Shown here piece by piece: positions 17,473 through 26,400 of a stretch of 35,854 nt of DNA (position 1 is the stretch's first letter; each line of letters opens with the position of its first letter). The position numbers and the translations under genes were made by a program. The notes below the pieces were generated by a model that had not been told where the DNA came from, did no database searches, and worked only from the letters and a program-made list of their open reading frames with translations. The stretch is from Bacteroidales bacterium (GTDB lineage Bacteria > Bacteroidota > Bacteroidia > Bacteroidales > DTU049), in the NCBI GenBank assembly GCA_016937255.1, contig JAFGWG010000101.1, positions 1 to 35,854 of the forward strand, written 5' to 3'.

Positions 17473-18108
17473 TCAATAAAAAATTACAATAATCATGATT
17501 ATGCCATAGACAGTAATTATTAGTGAGATGGAACCCAGTACTAATCCCAAAATAGCCATCCATTTGTTCTTATATTTATCCGGATTTTTGTCAATTTTAA
17601 TTATTCCAAGTATTCCAAGAACAACTGAAGCCGGAATAAAAAGCAGAAATAGTAGAAAAAAAACTGACCCAAAATTTTGCAGAAATAAAAGCGGAGCTAA
17701 TGATAAAACTAATAAAAAACTAAGTAATGACAAAGGCTCATTTTTCTTCACCGGATCATCAGAACAACGTTCTTTATCGACAGGAATTTTTCTTTTTCGA
17801 CAATATGTTTTGGCACGGGTTTTTGCTACATGATTACTATTTTCCTTTTTGATACTACTCTTATCTTTAGTAATACTCCTTTCATTTGAATAATTATCAT
17901 CACTCTCTTTAGTGGAATATTCTGCTTCTATTACATGTTCAACCTTTGTTTTTTCATTATCCTTCAAATCACTCAGATTTGAATTTTCAAGTATTCCAAC
18001 ACTAAAAACGCTAAACCCATTCGAATATCTTTTCCGCTCTATCTGACAAGACGTAAACAGAGATAGTATACTTACAATAAGAACTAAAAATAGAATTAGC
18101 TTTTTCAT
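17473..18108 (-). CDS. Lipoprotein with C-terminal DUF4190-like double membrane segment
   Basis: The 211-residue protein starts with a lipoprotein signal peptide ending in LFTSC, so Cys21 should be lipidated. It is followed by IERKRYSNGFSV, a motif I associate with a Bacteroidota family that reads roughly KRxYxxGxxV after the lipid Cys. A charged Lys/Ser/Glu-rich linker (about 45-120) follows, then three hydrophobic segments. The last two are joined by KIDKNPDKYKNKWMAILGLV, the loop typical of DUF4190 membrane proteins. Lipid anchor plus membrane helices in one chain is odd but recurs in this family. The function is unknown. It is convergent with the methyltransferase and preceded by its own promoter. 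Confidence 0.78.
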   Translation of the reverse strand: MKKLILFLVLIVSILSLFTSCQIERKRYSNGFSVFSVGILENSNLSDLKDNEKTKVEHVIEAEYSTKESDDNYSNERSITKDKSSIKKENSNHVAKTRAKTYCRKRKIPVDKERCSDDPVKKNEPLSLLSFLLVLSLAPLLFLQNFGSVFFLLFLLFIPASVVLGILGIIKIDKNPDKYKNKWMAILGLVLGSISLIITVYGIIMIIVIFY

Positions 18109-18154
18109 ATCTAAATTCTAAATGCACATTGAATCATTTATATTTCAGCTTTCC

Positions 18155-18185
18155 ACAAATATACAAATTATACCAATTCTTACAA
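18155..18185 (-). promoter_or_regulatory. Putative promoter of the lipoprotein gene
   Basis: On the minus strand TTG (18185-18183), 20 nt, then TATATTTG (18162-18155) matches the Bacteroidota consensus exactly. The lipoprotein start codon is 46 nt downstream. Confidence 0.6.
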
Positions 18186-18516
18186 GATTAGAGCGCTGCG
18201 ATACGATAACGACACTCGGCGTAAAATCCATTTAAGCCAAAACTACCATCCCAATCCGTGTCCATCCGTCACCAGAGAGCGTTGCGAACAAGGTATAATT
18301 CAAAGAAGTAAGTAGTTAATGTTTCCCATCAGTGATAATCCGTTTGATCGATCCATGGCTAAATTACCAATTCCCATTCCCCAATTAACCACTAATAATT
18401 TACAATTCACAATTATCCACAAATAACTCTTTCTTAAAATATCCTCCACTCCCCGCTTCAATAAAGAATTTCTTAATTTCTTAGCAATTATTTAATCGGA
18501 ATTTCAAATATTTTCA

Positions 18517-18547
18517 TTGATTTACTCATTTCATTTTCGTATTTTTG
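18517..18547 (+). promoter_or_regulatory. Putative promoter of the glycogen operon
   Basis: TTG (18517-18519), 20 nt, then TATTTTTG (18540-18547) is an exact consensus match. The ORF-track start (TTG at 18545) lies inside the -7 box, so translation must begin later. The ATG at 18587, 39 nt downstream, is the better start. Confidence 0.65.
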
Positions 18548-18586
18548 TGTCCCTTATCCATTATTAAATCTGGAAAATCACAATTT

Positions 18587-20527
18587 ATGAGCTATATAAG
18601 ATTTGACAAAAATCAACTTGTAAATCTAGAATACGCTCTGAGCAAGGAACTTATTCGTTCTAATCAGCACGGAGCCTATTCCTCAACAACCATAATTGGT
18701 TGTAATACACGTAAATATCACGGTTTACTCGTTTGCCCACAAGAAGCTATAGATGAAGAATTGCACGTATTGCTATCGTCTATGGATGAGACTATTATCC
18801 AACATGATGAGGAATTTAATTTGGCCATACATCGTTATCCAGACACATGGTCGCCAAAAGGACATAAATACATTGTAGATTTTGAAGCTGAACCTATTCC
18901 TGCTATTTATTATCGTGTGGGCGGTGTTCACCTTAAAAAAGAGATGTTGCTTGGTTCAGATCACAGGGTTCTTATACGATATACTTTGCTTAATGCAAAC
19001 AGTCCTACGCGTATTAAGCTCAGACCTTTTCTTGCTTACCGCAGCAGACATAAACTGAGTAAAGCCAATGTTTTTGTTGAAAATAAATTCACTCCTATTC
19101 ACGGTGGAATAAAAACACGAATGTATCAGGGCTATTCTTATCTGAATTTTCAATTTTCACGCGATGCACGCTATGTACATGTTCCCGATTGGTTCTATAA
19201 TGTAGAGTACCCAAAAGATATTGAAAGGGGCTACGAAGCTCATGAAGATTTATATTGCCCTGGTTATTTTGAAATAGACCTTATTAAAGGTACTTCAGTG
19301 ATTCTTTCTGCCGGAATAACGGAAACCAATCCTAAAAACCTGGCTCGTTTATTCACCCAAGAAGTTTCGAAAAGAACTCCACGAAATACTTTTGAAAATT
19401 GCCTCGATAATTCTGCCGGACAATTCATCGTTGAAAATGAAGAAAAAACCGAAATTATTGCAGGGTTCCCATGGTTTGGTCGTTGGGGTCGTGACACGCT
19501 CATTGCTTTACCCGGGCTCACATTATGCCGACACCAAAATAAACAATGCAAAAACGCTATCGATACACTAATCAATGATATGCAAGGACCGCTTATGCCC
19601 AATGTAGGACATGGTGATACTACCGCATTTAATTCTATCGATGCACCACTTTGGTTGTTTTGGACTCTGCAACAATATCAGAAATATGCAAAAATCTCCA
19701 AATCTACGCTCTGGGACGAATATGGACCGGTTCTAAAACTTATTCTAAACGGACTAAAAAGCGAAAAAGTTAAAGGAATATACATGCAAGAGAATGGATT
19801 GCTTTATGCGTCTATTCCAGGAAAAGCACTCACATGGATGGATGCTATTGTTGATGGCAAGCCAGTTACCCCAAGATCGGGGTTACCGGTTGAAATCAAT
19901 GCATTGTGGTATAATGCTATTATGTTTTCACTCGAAATGGCTTCTCTAAGCAATGATCACCTTTTTGTTAGTCGATGGTTACCTATTGCCGATCAAATTC
20001 CTGCAGCTTTTAAAGCTACATTCTGGGATAAATGCCGAGGCTATCTTGCCGATGTAGTAGATGGAGAAAACAAAGACTGGAGTGTTCGCCCAAACATGGT
20101 TTTTGCCACTTCCCTGCCCTATAGTCCAATTAGTGAGAAAATCAGACAATTGATACTGGAAAAAATCAAACAGGAATTGCTAACACCTAGAGGATTACGA
20201 ACACTTAGTCCCAAAAATCCAGATTATAAAGGTCATTACGAAGGTTTGATAAAAGACAGAGACCGTGCTTACCATCAAGGAACTGCTTGGCCATGGTTAT
20301 TGGGACATTTTTCTGAAGGATATTTAAAAATACATGGGCAATCGGGAATTTCTTTAATCCGAGATCTTTACGACGGCTTTGAAGAATGCATGTACGATCA
20401 TGGAATTGGATCCATCAGTGAAGTATATAGCGGTGATCCGCCTCATATGCCGGGAGGAGCAATTTCTCAGGCATGGAGTGTATCCGAAATTTTAAGAATG
20501 AAAGATTTAATCAATCAGACAATTTAA
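18587..20527 (+). CDS. Glycogen debranching enzyme (amylo-alpha-1,6-glucosidase, GH133 type)
   Basis: With the ATG at 18587 the protein has 646 residues. The N-terminal GDE_N domain begins with FDKNQLVNLEYALSKE and contains IIGCNTRKYHGLLV. The C-terminal (alpha/alpha)6 GDE_C domain has WFGRWGRDTLIALPGL (D303 is a probable catalytic acid) and YHQGTAWPWLLGHF. The enzyme removes alpha-1,6 branch glucose from glycogen-type glucan. The size matches bacterial single-activity debranching enzymes and is far below eukaryotic bifunctional ones of about 1500 residues, so a 4-alpha-glucanotransferase domain is absent. It is first in a four-gene operon, 12 nt before the GT4 gene. The longer ORF-track version (660 aa) starts inside the promoter and is rejected. 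Confidence 0.93.
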   Translation: MSYIRFDKNQLVNLEYALSKELIRSNQHGAYSSTTIIGCNTRKYHGLLVCPQEAIDEELHVLLSSMDETIIQHDEEFNLAIHRYPDTWSPKGHKYIVDFEAEPIPAIYYRVGGVHLKKEMLLGSDHRVLIRYTLLNANSPTRIKLRPFLAYRSRHKLSKANVFVENKFTPIHGGIKTRMYQGYSYLNFQFSRDARYVHVPDWFYNVEYPKDIERGYEAHEDLYCPGYFEIDLIKGTSVILSAGITETNPKNLARLFTQEVSKRTPRNTFENCLDNSAGQFIVENEEKTEIIAGFPWFGRWGRDTLIALPGLTLCRHQNKQCKNAIDTLINDMQGPLMPNVGHGDTTAFNSIDAPLWLFWTLQQYQKYAKISKSTLWDEYGPVLKLILNGLKSEKVKGIYMQENGLLYASIPGKALTWMDAIVDGKPVTPRSGLPVEINALWYNAIMFSLEMASLSNDHLFVSRWLPIADQIPAAFKATFWDKCRGYLADVVDGENKDWSVRPNMVFATSLPYSPISEKIRQLILEKIKQELLTPRGLRTLSPKNPDYKGHYEGLIKDRDRAYHQGTAWPWLLGHFSEGYLKIHGQSGISLIRDLYDGFEECMYDHGIGSISEVYSGDPPHMPGGAISQAWSVSEILRMKDLINQTI

Positions 20528-20539
20528 GGGGTTAAAAGT

Positions 20540-21817
20540 ATGAGAGTATTAATGTTTGGATGGGAATTTCCCCCACATATAACCGGCGGCTTGGGAACAG
20601 CCTGTTTTGGTTTATCTCGTTCTTTGGCAAGGCTGGGTATCGATCTGCTTTTCGTGGTTCCTCGTGCCTATGGCGATGAAGACCAAAGTATGATCAATCT
20701 TGTAAATGCTTCCGATATCACCGTTGATCTAGAAGAATCAGAGTATCACGAATTCTGGAAAAGAATTCAATACATGTCGGTCGCTTCACAAATCATTCCT
20801 TATGTGGGAACGGAAGAATACAGCAAAATTAACTTCGAAGAACTCAAAGACGAGTTTCAAAATAATTCCATTTTTACCCATAAATACACTTTTTCGGGAA
20901 AATATGGCAATAATCTGCTCTACGAAGTATCTCGTTATGCCTTAATTGCCAGCGGAATTGCTGCTTCAAACAAATTTGATGTCATTCATGCCCACGATTG
21001 GCTTACATACCCTGCAGGAATTGCTGCAAAAGAAGTTAGCGGAAAACCTCTGGTCATTCATGTTCATGCTACGGAATTTGACCGTTCTGGCGAGAATGTT
21101 AATAAAGATGTATTCGATATTGAAAAGCGAGGAATGGAAGCCGCCGATCAGGTTATTACCGTTTCCAATCTGACCCGAAATATTGTTATCAATAAATATG
21201 GTATCGATCCTTCAAAAGTCACTACAGTTTACAATGGCGCTGATGCATTTCAAGCTCAGGAAATCAAATCTATTGACCGTCCATTTCCAGAGAAAGTTGT
21301 AACATTCCTTGGTCGAATAACTTTTCAAAAAGGTCCCGATTATTTTGTAGAAGCTGCCCGCAAAGTATTGGAAAAAGACCCCAATGTGCGCTTTGTAATG
21401 GCAGGCTCAGGCGACATGCTCCCAAGAATTGTAAAAATGGTAGCCAAGTATCGAATGGGCGACCGATTCCATTTTACAGGATTTCTAAAAGGTGACGATG
21501 TAGATAAAATGTTTGCTTATAGCGATGTTTATGTCATGCCAAGCGTTTCAGAACCTTTTGGAATTTCTCCACTGGAAGCCATGAGGAGTAATGTTCCGGT
21601 GGTTATTTCGCATCAATCGGGCGTATCAGAAATACTGGTACATGCTTTGAAAATTGATTTCTGGGACATCGATGCCATGGCCGATTCCATTTATGGTTTA
21701 CTGCATTACGATGGAATATCAAAAATGTTCAAAAAATACGGACGCGAGGAAGTTGATCAGCTCAAATGGGATAATGCAGCTGCCAATACCATCGATGTTT
21801 ATAATAAAGTATTATAA
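20540..21817 (+). CDS. GT4-family glycosyltransferase (glycogen/starch synthase-like)
   Basis: The 425-residue GT-B enzyme opens with MFGWEFPPHITGGLGTACFG, the glycine-rich nucleotide-sugar loop. It has HAHDWLTYPAGI in the N-terminal Rossmann domain and VVTFLGRITFQKGPDYF in the C-terminal domain. The retaining-GT EX7E motif is EPFGISPLE. It probably transfers glucose from a nucleotide sugar to an alpha-glucan primer, consistent with its place between debranching enzyme and GH57 genes, a trio repeatedly found together in Bacteroidota. It is shorter than classical GlgA (GT5, about 480) and lacks its KTGG start, so GT4 is preferred. The spacing is 12 nt upstream and 11 nt downstream. The product could also be a maltodextrin or other alpha-glucan. 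Confidence 0.87.
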   Translation: MRVLMFGWEFPPHITGGLGTACFGLSRSLARLGIDLLFVVPRAYGDEDQSMINLVNASDITVDLEESEYHEFWKRIQYMSVASQIIPYVGTEEYSKINFEELKDEFQNNSIFTHKYTFSGKYGNNLLYEVSRYALIASGIAASNKFDVIHAHDWLTYPAGIAAKEVSGKPLVIHVHATEFDRSGENVNKDVFDIEKRGMEAADQVITVSNLTRNIVINKYGIDPSKVTTVYNGADAFQAQEIKSIDRPFPEKVVTFLGRITFQKGPDYFVEAARKVLEKDPNVRFVMAGSGDMLPRIVKMVAKYRMGDRFHFTGFLKGDDVDKMFAYSDVYVMPSVSEPFGISPLEAMRSNVPVVISHQSGVSEILVHALKIDFWDIDAMADSIYGLLHYDGISKMFKKYGREEVDQLKWDNAAANTIDVYNKVL

Positions 21818-21828
21818 GGAGTATCATT

Positions 21829-23400
21829 ATGAAATCTATTTGTTTCTATTTTCAGGTTCATCAGCCCTATCGATTACGCAATTATCGCTTTTTTGAAATT
21901 GGGCGCGACCATCATTATTTCGATGATTATCAAAACAGATATATCATGCAAAGGGTGGCAGATAAATGCTACCTTCCAATGAATAACCTATTGCTGGATT
22001 TGATAAAAGAATATGGTCAGCGATTCAAGGTAAGTTTTTCCATTTCCGGTGTGGCTTTGGAACAGTTTCGGGATTATACTCCCGAGGTGATCGATTCTTT
22101 CCGAAGACTTGCTGAAACCGGCTCTGTCGAATTTATGGCAGAAACTTATTCTCATTCTCTAGCTGCGCTGAAAAGTAAAGACGAATTTGCCTCCCAAATT
22201 GAGAAACAGCAAAGTCTGTTGAAAGAATTGGTAGGATACGAATCTAAAGTATTTCGTAATACCGAGCTCATCTATTCCGACGAAATTGGAGACATGGTTT
22301 ATAACTTAGGTTATGAAACCATGCTTACCGAAGGAGCAAAACATATTTTAGGATGGAGAAGTCCAAATTTTATGTATTGCAATGCAATAAATCCTAAAAT
22401 GAAGCTTCTGCTCAAGAATTTCCGACTTAGCGACGATATTGCTTTTCGCTTCTCACAACAGTCTTGGGATGGTTTTCCACTCACGGCTGAAAAATATGTC
22501 GACTGGCTGAATTCTATAGCCTCTAATGAAGAAGTGGTTAACCTATTCATGGATTATGAGACTTTTGGTGAGCACCAATGGAAAGAAACAGGCATTTTTG
22601 ACTTTATGCGCGCATTGCCGGGACATGTTTTTTCTAAAAGCAACTTTGCATTTAACACTCCTTCTGACCTGGCTGCACAACTGCAACCTGTTTCAGCAAT
22701 TCATGTTCCCCACCCCATCTCTTGGGCAGATGAAGAACGAGATTTGACTGCGTGGCTGGGCAACGATCTTCAAGACGATGCTTTTGATGCCCTATATGCA
22801 CTGGAACATATGGTGAAGGAAATAAATGATCCACATCTATCGCACGATTGGTTGCGTTTGCAAACCAGTGACCATTTTTATTATATGTGTACCAAATGGT
22901 TTTCCGATGGTGATGTGCATAAATATTTCAATCCTTACGGAACGCCTTACGATGCGTATATTAATTTCATGAATGTATTAAGCGATTTTAAGCTTAGAAT
23001 TGAACGCGCACAATCTGGAGATCAGTCATTTACTAAAGAGATTACTAAACCTCAAGTAGAACTAAAATCAGAAGGAAATTCTGAAAAGCAAAAATCTGGA
23101 ATCAGTGATTCGCAAGAAAAAAAGAACGCTGTTAAGAAATCTGATTCTAAAAACGATGAAAATAAAAGAAACCCGAATGTTTTGGTTGTGAGAAAGGTAC
23201 TTACTATTTTAAGTGCAGAAGACATCTGGGTACTCTATTCCGGCTTGAATAAGGCTGAGCGGCAGAAAATCGAAAAATACATCGGAAAGAAAAAGTGGAA
23301 AGAAATGATTGTACTTAAAGAATCAGGTTATAAACCCGATGCAGAAGCCAAGAAGGCCATGAAGAAAAAGTTCAAAGAATTAATGCTGGAGCATGCATAA
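21829..23400 (+). CDS. GH57-family alpha-amylase/4-alpha-glucanotransferase-like enzyme with charged C-terminal extension
   Basis: Residues 1 to about 395 form a GH57 catalytic barrel with the family's conserved regions. The HQP motif is near residue 11 (FYFQVHQPYRL), the candidate nucleophile Glu146 is in RNTELIYSDE, and the acid/base Asp242 is in MDYETFGEH. GH57 enzymes cut or transfer alpha-1,4 glucan without metal dependence in the cytosol. No signal peptide is present. Residues about 400-450 are a Lys/Ser/Glu-rich, probably disordered linker. A 70-residue basic helical tail follows (VVRKVLTILSAEDIWVLYSGL to KKKFKELMLEHA) that is not part of the GH57 fold and that I do not recognise. It is third in the glycogen operon, 11 nt after the GT4 gene. 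Confidence 0.88.
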   Translation: MKSICFYFQVHQPYRLRNYRFFEIGRDHHYFDDYQNRYIMQRVADKCYLPMNNLLLDLIKEYGQRFKVSFSISGVALEQFRDYTPEVIDSFRRLAETGSVEFMAETYSHSLAALKSKDEFASQIEKQQSLLKELVGYESKVFRNTELIYSDEIGDMVYNLGYETMLTEGAKHILGWRSPNFMYCNAINPKMKLLLKNFRLSDDIAFRFSQQSWDGFPLTAEKYVDWLNSIASNEEVVNLFMDYETFGEHQWKETGIFDFMRALPGHVFSKSNFAFNTPSDLAAQLQPVSAIHVPHPISWADEERDLTAWLGNDLQDDAFDALYALEHMVKEINDPHLSHDWLRLQTSDHFYYMCTKWFSDGDVHKYFNPYGTPYDAYINFMNVLSDFKLRIERAQSGDQSFTKEITKPQVELKSEGNSEKQKSGISDSQEKKNAVKKSDSKNDENKRNPNVLVVRKVLTILSAEDIWVLYSGLNKAERQKIEKYIGKKKWKEMIVLKESGYKPDAEAKKAMKKKFKELMLEHA

Positions 23401-23439
23401 AAACAGCTTCACTAAACAATTACAAAAGAGAATTTAAAC

Positions 23440-26400
23440 ATGAGTAAAATAAAAAAACCAGATTTCCTATTCGAAGTAAGTTGGGAAGTTTGCAATAAAG
23501 TGGGCGGAATCAACACCGTTATAGCTACCAAAGCCATTCAAATGAGTTCAGAACTCAATGGTCGTTTCATTATGATTGGACCCGATATTCATAAAGAAAA
23601 CAATATTGAGGATGTTTTTATAGAAGACCCTACGCTTTATCGTCAGTGGGTAAACGAAGCACGTGGAGATGGATTTCGCTTTAGAATTGGACGTTGGAAT
23701 GTAGCTGGTCAACCATTGGCTATTTTAATTGATTTTACCGGACTTTTTGCAAAAAAAGACGAGGTTTTTAGACTATTATGGGAAGATTATAAACTCGATT
23801 CTATATATGGTGGCTGGGATTATATTGAACCTGCGCTTTTTGGCTATGAAGCTGCACGTCTAATTGATAGTTTCTATCAGTATCACGTTGCTGCAGAAGA
23901 TCATATTGCAGCTCATTTTCACGAATGGATGTGTGGTGCAGGAATTCTCTATCTAAAAAAGAATGTTCCTCAGGCTGCTACAGTGTTCACTTCTCATGCA
24001 ACTGTTCTTGGTCGTTCCATTGCAGGGATGAATATGCCCCTCTACGATAAAATGGAAGAATACAAGCCAGCATTAATGGCTAGCCAGCTCAATGTGTCTT
24101 CAAAATTTAGCTTAGAACAGCTTTCTGCACAACACGCCGATGCTTTTACTACCGTATCAAAAATTACTGCAAAAGAGTGTACTCATTTTCTATCGAAAAA
24201 ACCCGATCTGGTTACGCCGAATGGTTTTGAAGACTCATTTGTTCCATCCGATGATGCATTCGATCAAAAACGGAATGAATCGAGAAATATATTGCGAAAA
24301 ATCACAAAATCTGTATGTGGAAGTGATCCAGGAGAAGATGCTCTATTCATCGTAAATTCAGGCAGATACGAATTCAAAAATAAAGGTATCGATCTCTTTA
24401 TTGATGCCATGTCAGACTTATCCAAACGAGATCGTTTCCAGCGCGATGTAGTTGCTTTTATAACCATTCCGGCCAATAATGCCGGGGTTCGGCAAGATAT
24501 ACTACGTCATTTTAAAGATAATACCATTCCAGAGCAAAGCCAATATCTAACTCATTACCTTTTTAATGAGGAAAACGACCCCATTATTCAAAGACTTAAA
24601 GAGAAAGGTATCGATAATTCACCAGATTCAAAAGTAAAAGTCATTTTTGTGCCCTCATATCTTGATGGAAACGACGGTCTGATCAATCTTCATTATTACG
24701 ATCTGCTCATCGGTTTCGATATTTCTGTATTCCCATCATATTATGAGCCGTGGGGATATACTCCACTGGAATCTGTTGCCTTTAAAATTCCAACCATCAC
24801 CACTACCCTTGCCGGATTTGGAATGTGGATTATGGAATCTGAACATAAAAATAAAAGCGGCGTAAAAGTCATTGAACGAAACGATTATAATGATGCCGAT
24901 GTGGTAAATGATATCGTGGAAGCGTTGTATCATTGTGCTACACATAAGGCCGAAGACTGCGTTCAAATGCGCGAAGATGCGTATCAAGCTTCCAGACTTG
25001 CATTATGGGATAATCTGGCTCAACATTATTTTGAAGCATATAATCTGGCACTAGACAAAGTATACAGCAGATCTGAACTCTACAGCAAGAAGAAACTTAA
25101 TAAAACAGCTGATGCGTTAGAAATTGCAAAATCAGAACCCAATTGGCGTAAAGTATTCATTAAGCCAAGCTACCCCGATAATCTGAGTAAACTTATTGAG
25201 CTCACTAAAAACCTCTGGTGGTCATGGGATCCAGCTGCACAAGACTTATTTGCTGGAATTCATCCGCAATACTGGGAAAAATCTGGTAGAAACCCTATTT
25301 CAATGCTCGAAATGATGAGTTTCGATGCGCTAAAAGCTCTTTCAGAAAACGCAGATTTTCAATCTAAACTGGATTCCGTTTATACAGATTTTCAAAATTA
25401 TATCAATGCTGAGCATGATCAAACCAGACCCTCAGTGGCCTATTTCTGTATGGAATACGGCCTACATGCTTCTCTAAAATTGTATTCCGGTGGTCTAGGA
25501 ATTCTGGCTGGTGATTATCTCAAAGAAGCATCCGATTCCAATATTCGCATGAATGCTGTCGGTTTACTTTTCAGATATGGATATTTCGATCAGAAAATAA
25601 GTCCTTTTGGAGATCAAATTTCAGAGTATATTCCTCAAAAATTTTCCAATCTGCCTATTATTCCAGTTAGGGATGAAAACGGAGAATGGCAAAAAATTTC
25701 TATTGCTTTTCCTGGAAGACGTGTATTCGCCAAAGTTTGGAAAGTTGAAGTTGGTAGAGTGAGTTTGTACTTATTGGATGCTGATATTGATGAAAATAAT
25801 GCCCAAGACAGAGTTCTGACACACCAACTTTATGGTGGTGACTGGGAAATGCGATTGAAACAGGAAATGCTTCTTGGTCTTGGAGGAGTTAAAATGCTGA
25901 ATCAAATTGGACTTAAACACGATGTTTATCATTGCAATGAAGGTCATGCAGCATTAATGTTGCTCGAAAGACTTAAAAACATCATTCACGATGAAGTATT
26001 GTCATTTTCACAAGCCTTGGAATTTGTACGTTCTTCTTCATTATTTACAACACATACACCCGTTCCGGCAGGGCATGATAGCTTTACTGAAGACATGCTC
26101 AGAATGTATCTGGCACATTTCCCTGAGAAACTAAATATCAGTTGGAATGAGCTGTATGCCCTCGGCAAAATGGATCCTACCAAAGTAGGAGAGCGTTTTA
26201 GCATGAGTATTCTTGCTTTAAATGCTTCGCAGGAAGTAAATGGCGTGAGCAAAATTCACGGTCGTGTTACCCGCGAAATGTTTACAGGCTTGTATAAAGG
26301 ATACTATTCTGATGAACTTTATATTGGCCATGTTACCAACGGTGTCCATCTTCCAACTTGGATTTCAGACGAATGGAGAAAACTTTTTAAAGCTGAAGGA

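Larger units (their letters stand above)
18109..18586. other. Gene-free 478-bp spacer between divergent transcription units
   Basis: I find no ORF of substance, no tRNA-like fold and no terminator. It holds the two promoters annotated separately. The centre (about 18180-18420) has slightly higher GC with a loose direct repeat (AGAGCGCTGCGATA near 18189, AGAGCGTTGCGAAC near 18279). Its downstream part is made of ACAATT/CCAATT-type short repeats, like decayed sequence. Confidence 0.6.

Noticed and set aside
18545-18586. N-terminal extension of the debranching enzyme from TTG 18545
   Set aside because: It overlaps the -7 promoter box; the ATG at 18587 begins the conserved domain correctly.
18109-18586. 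tRNA or other known RNA gene in the long spacer
   Set aside because: I see no cloverleaf-compatible arms, no T-arm GTTCGA-type consensus and no CCA end here, and none in the other spacers.
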